This document shows positions 32,011 to 40,030 of a stretch of 64,000 nt of DNA, in pieces. This DNA is from Bacillota bacterium. Its GTDB lineage: Bacteria > Bacillota > Clostridia > Oscillospirales > Ruminococcaceae. Location: positions 62,001-126,000 of the forward strand of contig JAEWAB010000006.1 in assembly GCA_023391875.1 (NCBI GenBank). Reading direction: 5' to 3'. Position 1 is the first letter of the stretch; every line of letters starts with the position of its first letter. A program made the position numbers and the translations under genes. The notes under the pieces are model-generated. The model had not been told where the DNA came from and did not search any database. It worked only from the letters and a program-made list of their open reading frames with translations.

Positions 32011-34251
32011 TTATTCCGTTCCCGCCTTTAAAGCCTCGCTCATGGGTACGCGCGCCACCTTTTTTCTACACATCAATTTTGCAAATTCAAAGGTAACCAT
32101 CACAACGACAAAACCAAGTAGTATGTACCAGATGTTCAGCTTAACAGGCAGTACGATCTGCAGGCTTTCGGCCAAAGAGCCGTACAACGCTCCTACAGTT
32201 CCCAGCAGGGCGGGGATACCGAGCAGGTAGCCCACTATCACAATCAGGGTATTGCTGTTTAAAATCAGTCGACTGATCTCCTTTTTCTTGTATCCGAATA
32301 CCTTCATCAGCGAGATGCTGGTTCGGCTTTCATCTACCACAAGGCCGGTAACGATATAGATGATAATCAACCCGAGCACAAATGCGGCGGAAATAAAGGT
32401 ATAAATCATGATGCCCATCTGATTGATCATCATGCCGATCCCTGTGATGATGGCGTCAATGGATTTGGTGCTTTGAATCTCACCCTTCGCAAAGGTCATC
32501 GCCTCGTCGCTCCAAATACCGATATATGCGTCCGCGGGCAACCCGAACTCCGCATTGAACTGATCGAGCGGCATAAAAAGGAATTCCCCGGCGTAGGTAT
32601 CGGCTATTTTTTCTATTGTAAAGGTATGTTCCTTGCCATCTTCCGTATCAAACACCGTCACGCTCTCGCCCTCGTTCACACCCAGCTTTTGTGCGAGCGG
32701 TGCTGTAACGGTTGCCTGTTCGGGTTTGAGCGTCCGCCCGGATGTATCCTTCAGTTTAATCCTTTCGGTGTCGGGCAGAACGCCGGTAACATAAAAGCTA
32801 ATGTCCTCATTGCCCGCAAGACTAACGTATCGGGCACCGAATTGCTCGGTTCCCGTCGGCGGGGCTCCGGTCTTTTCGGAGGTAAAAACGTACTCGTACT
32901 TCAGATTATACAGTTCCTTGACTCCCTCGTTGAGCAAATAGTCAACGGAGCTTTTCAGCGTCAGGCCATACAGGGTGAGCATCGTGGCGACAACGATCCC
33001 AAACAGCAGGAAAAAGCTTCTGGATAAACTGCGCACCTGTTCCCTGATTTGAAATTTCGTGTTGAATTTAAACCGGTCAAGCCGCAGCTTCCGCTCTATA
33101 AAATTCGTCTTGTTGCGGACTTCCCCTCCCTTCATGAGGGTTGCCGGAGACGTTTTCAGTATCTTGCCGATAATACCCCAAGTAACGCCGCAGAGGATGA
33201 CAATCGGAACCAAAACAGCGAAAACAATCAGCCAAGGGTTCAGCACCGTTTCATAAACCGGCATTGGGAGAGCAGTCAGCATAAAGCGAAACATACTGTC
33301 CGTGAGCGACAGCCCCAAGACAGAGCCGATCACCGAGCCGATTACAGACACCAGAAGCGGAAACATCAGGTAATGGCGTCGCAACTCCCGCCTTCTGTAG
33401 CCTTGCGCATAAAATGTTCCAATGATAACGGAGTCACTCTTGATGGTGCGCCACATCAGCATCCCAAGCAGGATGCAGGTGAGCGCAAGCATGGCAAACG
33501 GCATAGCAGCGCTCATCATGGATAATACGTCGACCTCCATGGGAACATAGGATACATTTACCTTCTTCTCGATGCTCTGCCAGTTTGTAATGTGGGCACC
33601 CTGTGCGCGCAGCGCGTTTTTTGCCGCCGCTTCCTGTGCATGGATGTTTTCCCGCCCGTCAAAACGGATGGCGTAAACCTTATTGTGTTCCGGCAGAGAC
33701 TCAAAATCCGCCTTGCCAACAACACCGACGCCAAACGTCTTGGGGTCGTTCATCATCGCTTCTTTTGATTTGATGATATAGATGAAGTTTGGCAGCAAAG
33801 CGTACCCCGAAACGGTGAACTCCTTACCCGCCACAAGGATGGTATCGCCGATGTCATAGCCGTTTGTCTTAGCAAACAAGCGGTCAAGCATGATCTCCGA
33901 ATCCCCCGGCAGGCTCCCCTCCTGTACGGCAGGAATGTTGACGGTGTCCATCAGGGAAAATACCCGCAGGGTTTGACCGGGCTTTACCTCACAGTCCGCC
34001 GTACCGCCAATCTCAACCTTTGCGCCCAGCTGTTCTCCGAGAGAGGTCGCGTCAATCTCGGTATTGGTTGAAAATTCAGCATCGGACAAAACGTTGCGCT
34101 GCGAAAATACCGAAAACGTATGATTTAAATTACCCGACGTTACGTTTAGCATAACGAACATCATGCTGCTGATCATTAGCAGCAGCATGGAGCCTATGTA
34201 GCGGGATTTATGCTCCAGCATGGTTCGTATTACTTTTCTAAACAGTATCAT
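32011..34251 (-). CDS. FtsX-like ABC permease (MacB/SalY type)
   Basis: About 746 residues with two FtsX repeats. Hydrophobic segments lie at the N-terminus (IGSMLLLMISSMMFVMLNVT), three around residues 255-380 (AMLALTCILLGMLMW, YLMFPLLVSVIGSVIGSVLG, PWLIVFAVLVPIVILCGVTW), one near 420, and three in the last 160 residues (IMIYTFISAAFVLGLIIIYI, LIVIVGYLLGIPALLGTVGA, LLGFVVVMVTFEFAKLMC). A large extracellular domain follows the first segment. The ATG overlaps the ATPase stop codon (TAATG). Such pairs export peptides or antibiotics or signal to sensor kinases. Confidence 0.88.
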   Translation of the reverse strand: MILFRKVIRTMLEHKSRYIGSMLLLMISSMMFVMLNVTSGNLNHTFSVFSQRNVLSDAEFSTNTEIDATSLGEQLGAKVEIGGTADCEVKPGQTLRVFSLMDTVNIPAVQEGSLPGDSEIMLDRLFAKTNGYDIGDTILVAGKEFTVSGYALLPNFIYIIKSKEAMMNDPKTFGVGVVGKADFESLPEHNKVYAIRFDGRENIHAQEAAAKNALRAQGAHITNWQSIEKKVNVSYVPMEVDVLSMMSAAMPFAMLALTCILLGMLMWRTIKSDSVIIGTFYAQGYRRRELRRHYLMFPLLVSVIGSVIGSVLGLSLTDSMFRFMLTALPMPVYETVLNPWLIVFAVLVPIVILCGVTWGIIGKILKTSPATLMKGGEVRNKTNFIERKLRLDRFKFNTKFQIREQVRSLSRSFFLLFGIVVATMLTLYGLTLKSSVDYLLNEGVKELYNLKYEYVFTSEKTGAPPTGTEQFGARYVSLAGNEDISFYVTGVLPDTERIKLKDTSGRTLKPEQATVTAPLAQKLGVNEGESVTVFDTEDGKEHTFTIEKIADTYAGEFLFMPLDQFNAEFGLPADAYIGIWSDEAMTFAKGEIQSTKSIDAIITGIGMMINQMGIMIYTFISAAFVLGLIIIYIVTGLVVDESRTSISLMKVFGYKKKEISRLILNSNTLIVIVGYLLGIPALLGTVGALYGSLAESLQIVLPVKLNIWYILLGFVVVMVTFEFAKLMCRKKVARVPMSEALKAGTE

Positions 34252-34943
34252 TACCACTCGATCCTTTCCGCCGCGGCTACTTGTTCATGCCGGATTGTCT
34301 CCACAATCTCTCCGCTGCGCAGCTTATAAACCACGTTCGCCATATCGCCTATGGCGGTGTTATGGGTAATCATCAGGATACTTGTTCCAAACTCGCGGTT
34401 GACCTTTTGCAAAAGGGAGAGTACGCCGCGGGATGTCTCATAATCCAACGCACCTGTCGGCTCATCGCACAACAGAAGCTTCGGGTTCTTGACAATGGCG
34501 CGGGCGATGGCCACACGCTGCTGCTCGCCCCCCGAAAGCTCCCGCGGAAAGCTTCTCTTTTTCGCTTCAAGGCCAACCGCCTTCAACACCGTATCCAAAT
34601 TCAGCGGCGCCTTTGAGACGTTCGAAACCACCTCGATGTTTTCCATGACGGTAAGGTTTGGCACAAGATTATAAAACTGAAAAACAAAGCCGACCGAATC
34701 TCTGCGATAATCCGTCAGCTTGTCGTCGTTAAGAGCGGTAAGCTCTAATCCGTCGACAAAGATGCTGCCGCTGTCTGCGCGGTCAACGCCGCCGATGATG
34801 TTCATCAGCGTGGATTTACCGGAACCGGAGGGGCCAAGTATGACACCGGTCTGCCCTTTTTCAAGTGTGAGGCTTACCCCTTTTAATACTACACTTTTGC
34901 CCGAGTTATAGCTTTTTTTTACATCTTCAACCGAAATAAACAT
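34251..34943 (-). CDS. ABC transporter ATP-binding protein (MacB/LolD type)
   Basis: 230 residues: Walker A GPSGSGKSTLMN, Q-loop FVFQFYNLVPNLTVMEN, signature LSGGEQQRVAIARAI, Walker B LLLCDEPTGALDYETS, H-loop MITHNTAIGD. The FYNLVPNLTVMENIE stretch is diagnostic of the MacB/LolD family that pairs with FtsX-like permeases, as here. It is two bases downstream of the TetR gene and overlaps the permease start. Confidence 0.93.
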   Translation of the reverse strand: MFISVEDVKKSYNSGKSVVLKGVSLTLEKGQTGVILGPSGSGKSTLMNIIGGVDRADSGSIFVDGLELTALNDDKLTDYRRDSVGFVFQFYNLVPNLTVMENIEVVSNVSKAPLNLDTVLKAVGLEAKKRSFPRELSGGEQQRVAIARAIVKNPKLLLCDEPTGALDYETSRGVLSLLQKVNREFGTSILMITHNTAIGDMANVVYKLRSGEIVETIRHEQVAAAERIEW

Positions 34944-34945
34944 AC

Positions 34946-35581
34946 TTAACGCTCCATTCCCTGTTTTAATAATAAGACCATGCTTTTTAGAAGACTTTCC
35001 ATCTCACAGAATTGCTCTTCCGTAGGTTCCTGCTTAAAATCTTTGGCCTTTGCCATAATCTCTGTTGTGAACTTTTCCGTTACACCCTGAAAGAACAGCA
35101 AAAGGATCTTGTCGTCTAAGTCGCTGCGGACGGTTCCCTTCTTTTTTCCGTTGGCAATCAGCTTTAGCTCATACTCTTCGCCGATTTGGTATAGTGCGGT
35201 GTTTGCCTCCCGCGCCAAACTGCCGTATTTACCAGAGGCGACATCCATGGAAAACGCAACTAACAGCGGCTCTTTTTTTATCAATTCAAACCGTTCGCGG
35301 CTCCCCGAGAGAAAGTAATCATAGACATCCATATCTTTAAGTGGAGTTTGCCTGTCTATAATCGTCATGAAATACTCCAGCGACCATGTAACGGAATATA
35401 AGAACAGCTCTTTTTTATCGTCAAAATACTGATAGATGCTGCCCTTGGCGACTCCCGCGTTTTGGGCAATCGCTTCTATCTTTGCCTTTTCAAAACCATG
35501 AGACTGAAATTCCTCAATGGCTGCCCGCATCACTCTTTCTTTTTTATCATCATCCAAGCGGTTAAAGGTTCTTTTCGGCAA
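34946..35581 (-). CDS. TetR family regulator
   Basis: About 211 residues from TTG 35581, which has GGAGGGAG five bases upstream. N-terminal HTH: KERVMRAAIEEFQSHGFEKA, KIEAIAQNAGVAKGSIYQYF, DDKKELFLYSV. The C-terminal ligand-binding part is divergent, with a TetR_C-like helix bundle. The gene leads the MacB-like operon and its promoter is covered by a strong palindrome, so it likely represses itself and the exporter. Confidence 0.9.
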   Translation of the reverse strand: MPKRTFNRLDDDKKERVMRAAIEEFQSHGFEKAKIEAIAQNAGVAKGSIYQYFDDKKELFLYSVTWSLEYFMTIIDRQTPLKDMDVYDYFLSGSRERFELIKKEPLLVAFSMDVASGKYGSLAREANTALYQIGEEYELKLIANGKKKGTVRSDLDDKILLLFFQGVTEKFTTEIMAKAKDFKQEPTEEQFCEMESLLKSMVLLLKQGMER

Positions 35582-35603
35582 TAAATCTCCCTCCAATACT
35601 ATA

Positions 35604-35652
35604 CAATGTGACCCGATAGTCACATTATATGACTATCGGGTCACATTGTCAA
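35604..35652 (-). promoter_or_regulatory. Consensus promoter embedded in a 19-bp inverted repeat (TetR operator)
   Basis: Two perfect 19-bp arms (CAATGTGACCCGATAGTCA, 35604-35622, and its complement, 35630-35648) flank a seven-base centre. Within each arm TGTGAC...GTCA-type half sites recur, so two dimers could bind. On the minus strand the palindrome carries TTGACA (35647-35652), 17 bases, TATAAT (35624-35629), a full consensus promoter. Confidence 0.88.
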
Positions 35653-35705
35653 CAGGCCATGATATAAAAACTATCGCGCTCATATCGATAGCAGGTACTA
35701 TACCT

Positions 35706-36155
35706 CTATTTGCTTTTAAAGCTTCGGTATTTTTGGTATAGGATATCCTTTAATACCAACGCGGTATCCGCGTCGCTGAAACCGAATTGTTCCTTGCAGT
35801 CATCGTACATCTTTGAAATCTGTTCGCGGTAGGATTCGATGCCCTGTATTCCCTGATAGGAAGCTAAAATCGGGTATTTTTTGCTCCATGCACTCGTCCA
35901 GTCGATTTCGTCCACGATCATCTCAATGCTAGTAACATCCCCGCTCATGCCACTTCCGCTGATAAGATAATCGTAGCTGATATTGTACAGCTGACTGAGC
36001 AGCTTCGCTTTGATAAGCTCCGGAACGGTTTGGTCGGTCTCCCATTTGCTCACGGTTTGTCTGGATACATTTAATTTATCCGCCACTTCTTCTTGAGACA
36101 AGCCCGCCTTTTTTCGAAGGTCAAGCAGTTTTTCACCTAATGACAATATCCTCAC
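35706..36155 (-). CDS. XRE family helix-turn-helix regulator
   Basis: 149 residues. HTH at the N-terminus: LLDLRKKAGLSQEEVADKLN, VSRQTVSKWETDQTVPELIK, followed by LSQLYNISYDYLI. The remainder (TSIEMIVDEIDWTSAWSKKY...SKMYDDCKEQFGF) is unrecognised and could sense a ligand or partner. Start is GTG 36155; an in-frame TTG lies nine bases inside. A palindrome sits just upstream. No structural gene is transcribed with it. Confidence 0.8.
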   Translation of the reverse strand: MRILSLGEKLLDLRKKAGLSQEEVADKLNVSRQTVSKWETDQTVPELIKAKLLSQLYNISYDYLISGSGMSGDVTSIEMIVDEIDWTSAWSKKYPILASYQGIQGIESYREQISKMYDDCKEQFGFSDADTALVLKDILYQKYRSFKSK

Positions 36156-36172
36156 CAGCCTTTAGAATTTTT

Positions 36173-36184
36173 CAAGTTAACTTG
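36173..36184. promoter_or_regulatory. Palindrome upstream of the XRE gene
   Basis: CAAGTTAACTTG, a perfect 12-bp palindrome, lies 18 bases upstream of the XRE start and just downstream of a TATAAT on the minus strand. A plausible autoregulatory operator. Confidence 0.5.
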
Positions 36185-36291
36185 TAGCTTTATTATAAAG
36201 GCAAACTATAGGTTTTTCTACCAACCCAAGCTGGAAATCTGTCAACTAAACTTAACATTTAAGATACCCATCATAACCTAAAAGGTACACA

Positions 36292-36327
36292 AAAAGCGGC
36301 AGCCGTATAAAAACGGCCACCGCTTTT
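36292..36327 (-). terminator. Terminator of the Ric-to-ferredoxin operon
   Basis: Imperfect 15-bp hairpin (AAAAGCGG-x-GCCGT / ACGGC-x-CCGCTTTT) followed on the minus strand by a T-run, 24 bases after the ferredoxin stop. Confidence 0.82.
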
Positions 36328-36350
36328 GGCATGAAGTGAAAGAAGAATAA

Positions 36351-36539
36351 CTATTCGACTGTGATAACGGAAACCGGGCACCCTTCCTGCGCTTCGACGG
36401 CTCTGTCCTCCGCGTCTTTCGGAACCTCTTCCTGATATACCTCTGCCACCCCGTCGTCCGCCATCCGGAACACTTCCGGGCAGGTCTCGGCGCAGAGACC
36501 GCAGGAGATACAGCCGCTTCTGTCAAGTTTTGCTTTCAT
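36351..36539 (-). CDS. Single [4Fe-4S] ferredoxin
   Basis: About 62 residues. C-x2-C-x2-C at the N-terminus (GCISCGLCAETCPEVF) and a distant C in AQEGCPVSVITVE give one [4Fe-4S] cluster, as in Fer4_15 monocluster ferredoxins. ATG 36539 begins MKAKLDRSG as relatives do; ATG 36548 has AAAGGA unusually close. It closes the putative FNR-controlled operon and could feed electrons to the flavodiiron protein, which is inference. Confidence 0.9.
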   Translation of the reverse strand: MKAKLDRSGCISCGLCAETCPEVFRMADDGVAEVYQEEVPKDAEDRAVEAQEGCPVSVITVE

Positions 36540-36590
36540 GTGTGTCATCGTCCTTTCAGATATATGAATGTATCGGTATAGGCTTGGAAC

Positions 36591-36935
36591 TTACTGCTGA
36601 GGAAACACCACCGTGAGCTGCATTTTGAACTTTTCCTCCGCCGCCACGGCGTGAGGGATACCCGCAGGCATCACAATGGTTTGCCCTCCGGTCAGCGAAA
36701 AGAGTTGCTCCCCGATGGTGATGCGGGCCGTTCCCTCGAGGACGGTTACCATCGCATCACCTCCCGAAGCATGGGAGCTGATCTCTTCATTTTCATCAAA
36801 CGCAAACAGGGTGATGCTTACCGCCTTGTTCTGCGCGAGGGTTCGGCTCACGACCTGGCCCGGCTGGTATTCTACCAGCGCGGCGAGGTACAGCGCCTTC
36901 TCAAACTCAATGTTCTTTAAATAATGGGTGCTCAT
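36591..36935 (-). CDS. Cupin domain protein
   Basis: 114 residues forming one cupin barrel: motif 1 ISSHASGGDAMVTVLEGTAR (HxxxxD/E-like with one ligand missing) and motif 2 GGQTIVMPAGIPHAVAAEE with the H of PAGIPHAV. An N-terminal segment (NIEFEKALYLAALVEYQPGQ) and SRTLAQNKAVSITLFAFDE resemble small clostridial cupins found beside ferredoxins and hemerythrin-type proteins. Ligand unknown. Short gaps to both neighbours suggest one transcript. Confidence 0.85.
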   Translation of the reverse strand: MSTHYLKNIEFEKALYLAALVEYQPGQVVSRTLAQNKAVSITLFAFDENEEISSHASGGDAMVTVLEGTARITIGEQLFSLTGGQTIVMPAGIPHAVAAEEKFKMQLTVVFPQQ

Positions 36936-36969
36936 TTTTTAGCCTGCCTTTCGTTTTGCTTTTTTACTG

Positions 36970-38172
36970 TCACTGTGAAACCAGCCGCTTTTCTCCTGTA
37001 ATCTCCTGAATCGGTTGGATGTTCTGAGTTACCTCCAGCACACCGAGATATTCCCCTTTTTCACCGCGAACGGCAAAGTACCGGATGAAGATATATTTAT
37101 CGCCCATTTTAATCCAGAAATCCTCGTGGTCCTTTGCACCGCTTTTAAAATCCTCCACGAGCTTTTCCACGATATGCACGCTTGCCGGAGGATGGCAGTT
37201 GGCGACCTTCCGACCGATTACGGCCTTTGTCCGCGGGAAGATGCGCTCCGCGCCCTGCGAGAAGTATTTTACCGTATCATCCTTATCCACAAAGGTGATG
37301 TCGATGGGCAGGGTATCGAGCATGCGGATAAGCTCCTCGGTTTTCAGTACACCCGTCGGCAGTATAATCGCACCCGGAGCGGGCGCTTCCTGCCGTACGG
37401 CCTCGGCCTCTTTATTCGCCGCCGGCTTCCAGACCGGCACATGGTCAATCAGGCAGTAACCGAGCTCGCCGTTCTCGTCGGCGATGCGTTTCCACTCGTC
37501 CTGCGTCAGGTTTTCGAGCAGCATCGGCAGCATGATATTTTCCTCTTTAAAGATCATCTCGGTAATCCGGGTAAGGAGTGCCTCTATCTGCTCGGTGAAC
37601 TGCGGGTTGCCCGCCGTTTTAAGCTGAACACGAACTCCTTTCAGCTGTGCGCGGATCTCATCGTCCACGCCCCACATCACCTTGGGTGGGGCCGTGATGC
37701 CGTATTGCTCCATGTAGGGGAAGAACAGGTTTTCTTTTTTCAGGTAATGTCGATCGATTTCTGCAAGCCGCTCAAGGCCTTGCTCCAACGCCTTTTGCGC
37801 GCCGCTATCGGGCAGCAGGGCAAGCTGTTTACGGATTTCGCCAACCAGCTTTTCAAGGGCCTTGTTTTCACGCTTCAGCGTGTTGGCCGGATGCCCTGGA
37901 ATCATCGACGGGTCGGACGGCTGATGGATTTCCTCGATAGAGCCCTTGAACACCGCGGCATGGACGTCGCAGAGGCGCTGAATCTCGGAGACCGGCAGGC
38001 CGTTTGCAATTAAGGCCTGTTCCGCCTGCGCAATCTCCTCGGCGGATACACCCCCGAAGACGTCGGCGAACCGCCCCTGCACTTCCTCGACGCTTTTGCC
38101 GTTGTGCAGCTGTGTAATCAGCTCCTTTAAGACCTTTTGACGATACTCCCTGTTGTTGATCTCCTCGCTCAT
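36970..38172 (-). CDS. DUF438 protein with hemerythrin-like and PAS domains
   Basis: 400 residues in three parts: DUF438 (about 1-75, KVLKELITQLHNGKSVEEVQ), a hemerythrin-like HHE region (about 85-240, HPANTLKRENKAL, DRHYLKKENLFFPYMEQYG, IFKEENIMLPMLLENL) with His/Glu iron ligands, and a C-terminal PAS domain (about 290-390, LPIDITFVDKDDTVKYFSQG; GRKVANCHPPASVHIVEKLV). These proteins are thought to sense or bind O2/NO or redox signals. The start overlaps the stop of the DUF1858 gene by four bases. Confidence 0.9.
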   Translation of the reverse strand: MSEEINNREYRQKVLKELITQLHNGKSVEEVQGRFADVFGGVSAEEIAQAEQALIANGLPVSEIQRLCDVHAAVFKGSIEEIHQPSDPSMIPGHPANTLKRENKALEKLVGEIRKQLALLPDSGAQKALEQGLERLAEIDRHYLKKENLFFPYMEQYGITAPPKVMWGVDDEIRAQLKGVRVQLKTAGNPQFTEQIEALLTRITEMIFKEENIMLPMLLENLTQDEWKRIADENGELGYCLIDHVPVWKPAANKEAEAVRQEAPAPGAIILPTGVLKTEELIRMLDTLPIDITFVDKDDTVKYFSQGAERIFPRTKAVIGRKVANCHPPASVHIVEKLVEDFKSGAKDHEDFWIKMGDKYIFIRYFAVRGEKGEYLGVLEVTQNIQPIQEITGEKRLVSQ

Positions 38173-38408
38173 GCGGATTCCTCCTTAATTTGATAACCGT
38201 GTGCTATAAAAACCTCTTTGACGGTTTCAAGACTGATTTTTTTGAGTGCCGCGCCTTTTGGAATGGTCATGAACCTGCCCGCCGTCGCCAGCATGCCGGG
38301 CTTTGTAATATCCACAAAGCCGACCTCAGCCAATATTTTAGCAATGCCCGAATCAGCGGTACATAATTCATATACCGTCTTATTCAGGTCAAGAATTTTA
38401 TCCTCCAT
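38169..38408 (-). CDS. DUF1858 domain protein
   Basis: 79 residues. DUF1858 core: ILDLNKTVYELCTADSGIAK, ILAEVGFVDITKPGMLATAG and RFMTIPKGAALKKI. DUF1858 modules are small helical domains often fused or linked to DUF438, Ric/ScdA and hybrid-cluster proteins. ATG 38408 has AAGGAGG nine bases upstream. It overlaps DUF438 by four bases (ATGA) and follows ric by 16 bases. Confidence 0.88.
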   Translation of the reverse strand: MEDKILDLNKTVYELCTADSGIAKILAEVGFVDITKPGMLATAGRFMTIPKGAALKKISLETVKEVFIAHGYQIKEESA

Positions 38409-38424
38409 CTTCCGGCCCCTCCTT

Positions 38425-39105
38425 TTAGCGTATATCAATGTTTTTTAAGAGAATGTTATTCTCAAGATGGATATGCCGGTGCAAATCGTCCTCGAGTTTT
38501 GGCAGCAGCGCATAAACTCTGCGGTAGCTTTGGCACGCATCGGCCGGGGGTGTAAAATCGCCGGTTACATGATGCAGCTGTTCAAGCAATGCTCCCGCGC
38601 CCTCATGTTCTTTTATAATCTCTGCGGCAAGGGCCATAATATTCCTTCCCTGCGTGCCTGCCTCCGCAAGTGCGGGGAACAACATCGTTTCCTCCCGGAT
38701 GAGATGCTGCTCAAGCTCGGTTTTCAACCGTCCGAACAGCCGATAAACTTCAAACAGTTCCCCGTGATTCTTTCCATGTGCCCGGAGCACGGCAAGCATC
38801 AACTTATCAATCTCCGGCAATGTACGGCGCAGGTAATCGTGGTGTGTGTCCTCAATATAGGCGGTGAGGACGGCTGGGCTCATGTCGGTAAAATCGGTAC
38901 GTTCGGCGTTGCTGCTGCGGTTCGCCCGCTCCGCTTCCACCATCCCGAAGAATTGTTCTTCATTCAGATATTTTTCGGCAAGCGCATCCTGAAGCGGCTT
39001 TTTGCCGCCGCAGCAGAAATCGATACCTAGCCTTTGAAAAACCGGCAGCGCGTCCGGCATAGACGCCGCGATGGCGCCGACTGTCATGTTTTTTTCTATC
39101 ATCAT
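38425..39105 (-). CDS. ric: Iron-sulfur cluster repair di-iron protein (Ric/ScdA/YtfE)
   Basis: About 226 residues. N-terminal ScdA_N domain with the paired cysteines FQRLGIDFCCGGKKPLQDAL, then a hemerythrin-like di-iron bundle: DTHHDYLRRTLPEI, ELEQHLIREETMLFPALAE, IIKEHEGAGALLEQLH, DDLHRHIHLENNILL. Ric proteins repair iron-sulfur clusters damaged by NO or oxidants. ATG 39105 has AGGAGG eight bases upstream. It is the first gene of the operon behind a FNR-type box centred at -41.5. Confidence 0.94.
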   Translation of the reverse strand: MMIEKNMTVGAIAASMPDALPVFQRLGIDFCCGGKKPLQDALAEKYLNEEQFFGMVEAERANRSSNAERTDFTDMSPAVLTAYIEDTHHDYLRRTLPEIDKLMLAVLRAHGKNHGELFEVYRLFGRLKTELEQHLIREETMLFPALAEAGTQGRNIMALAAEIIKEHEGAGALLEQLHHVTGDFTPPADACQSYRRVYALLPKLEDDLHRHIHLENNILLKNIDIR

Positions 39106-39145
39106 TAAAAATCCCTCCTGTGGCCTGTTTTCTGATTGCATCTTC

Positions 39146-39187
39146 ATTCTAACAGGCGGCGGGAGGGAAGTCTGTGATTATAATCAA
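39146..39187 (-). promoter_or_regulatory. FNR-type box and -10 upstream of ric
   Basis: GTGAT-TATA-ATCAA (39174-39187), a near match to TTGAT-N4-ATCAA. On the minus strand a TAGAAT -10 (39146-39151) predicts start at 39139, putting the box centre (39180.5) at -41.5, the class II activator position. Confidence 0.75.
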
Positions 39188-39199
39188 ATTTTCAAGGTT

Positions 39200-39922
39200 T
39201 TAGGAAGGGGCACCTGCTGAAAGTTCCAGCGCATCTCGGTCAAGCACCAGAAGGCTTTTATTGCTGACAGAGCGGACAACCCCGTCGCTTTCCAGCTGGC
39301 CGAGCTTGCGGCTGACGGTCTCGCGGGCAATTCCAAGATAATTGGCTATCCCCTCGCGGCTGAGCGGCAGGCGGATGAGGAGGCCTTCCGGCACCTTCGA
39401 CCCGTATTTTCCGGTAAAATCAAGAAGCAGCGCACTGATGCGGCTGTCTATACTGCGGACACCCATGCTCTGCAGCGCGCTTTCCATGCGCTCCATCCGC
39501 TGTTCCAGCTCCTCGATGATCTTTACCGCGATATCCGGGTGGGCATGAAGCAGTTCATGGAAATTATCCTTGGTGAAGGAACAGGTTTTAACAGTTTCCA
39601 GCGTCTCCACCGTGTAGGCGGCCTTCTGCCTGCCAAAGAGGTTTCGTTCGCCGAAAAAATCCCCTTCAGAAAACACATAGAGAATCTGTTCACGGCCTTC
39701 GGGGGTTATCTTAAACGCCTTGACACTGCCCTCATTAACGATTACAAGCGCATCGTGGCTCTCCCCCTCGGAGAAAAGCGTCTCACCCTTCCGGTACTCC
39801 TTATGGCGTATCATGGGTGCAATATGGAGGAGGTCCTCCCTATCCAAAGATGAAAAAATCGGCACCTTGTGCATGCAAAGCTTGTGCAGGCACTCACCAC
39901 CGCAACGGCAGCATTCCGACAA
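39200..39922 (-). CDS. Crp/FNR family regulator with N-terminal cysteine cluster
   Basis: 240 residues from TTG 39922. N-terminal cysteines at 4, 5, 7, 11 and 16 (CCRCGGECLHKLC) fit a redox- or NO-sensitive iron-sulfur cluster as in FNR. Then the cNMP-fold effector domain (KGETLFSEGESHDALVIVNE, GDFFGERNLFG) and HTH (LSREGIANYLGIARETVSRK). Recognition-helix residues E201, S204 and R205 match the E--SR of FNR that reads TTGAT. It stands between its two probable targets, ric and fprA, both with matching boxes. Confidence 0.88.
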   Translation of the reverse strand: MSECCRCGGECLHKLCMHKVPIFSSLDREDLLHIAPMIRHKEYRKGETLFSEGESHDALVIVNEGSVKAFKITPEGREQILYVFSEGDFFGERNLFGRQKAAYTVETLETVKTCSFTKDNFHELLHAHPDIAVKIIEELEQRMERMESALQSMGVRSIDSRISALLLDFTGKYGSKVPEGLLIRLPLSREGIANYLGIARETVSRKLGQLESDGVVRSVSNKSLLVLDRDALELSAGAPS

Positions 39923-39997
39923 ATCAAGCCGCCCCCTTTCAGTAAATGCTTTATACCCTTTATTTTATTACTCACAGAAATTCATGTCAAGATATAG

Positions 39998-40024
39998 GGA
40001 AAGCAGGCGGGCGGCCTGCTTTCC
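39998..40024. terminator. Hairpin downstream of fprA
   Basis: Perfect 11-bp stem GGAAAGCAGGC / GCCTGCTTTCC with a five-base loop, directly after the fprA stop. The T-run is poor, so termination is likely but not certain; it could also stabilise the 3' end. Confidence 0.55.
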
Positions 40025-40030
40025 AAAAGT

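Noticed and set aside
32473..33525. Two plus-strand frames opposite the FtsX-like permease
   Set aside because: Shadows of a GC-rich minus-strand gene; no motif and no ribosome site.
37015..38013. Long plus-strand frame (332 codons) opposite the DUF438 gene
   Set aside because: Lies entirely over a clear minus-strand gene and its translation has no recognisable motif.
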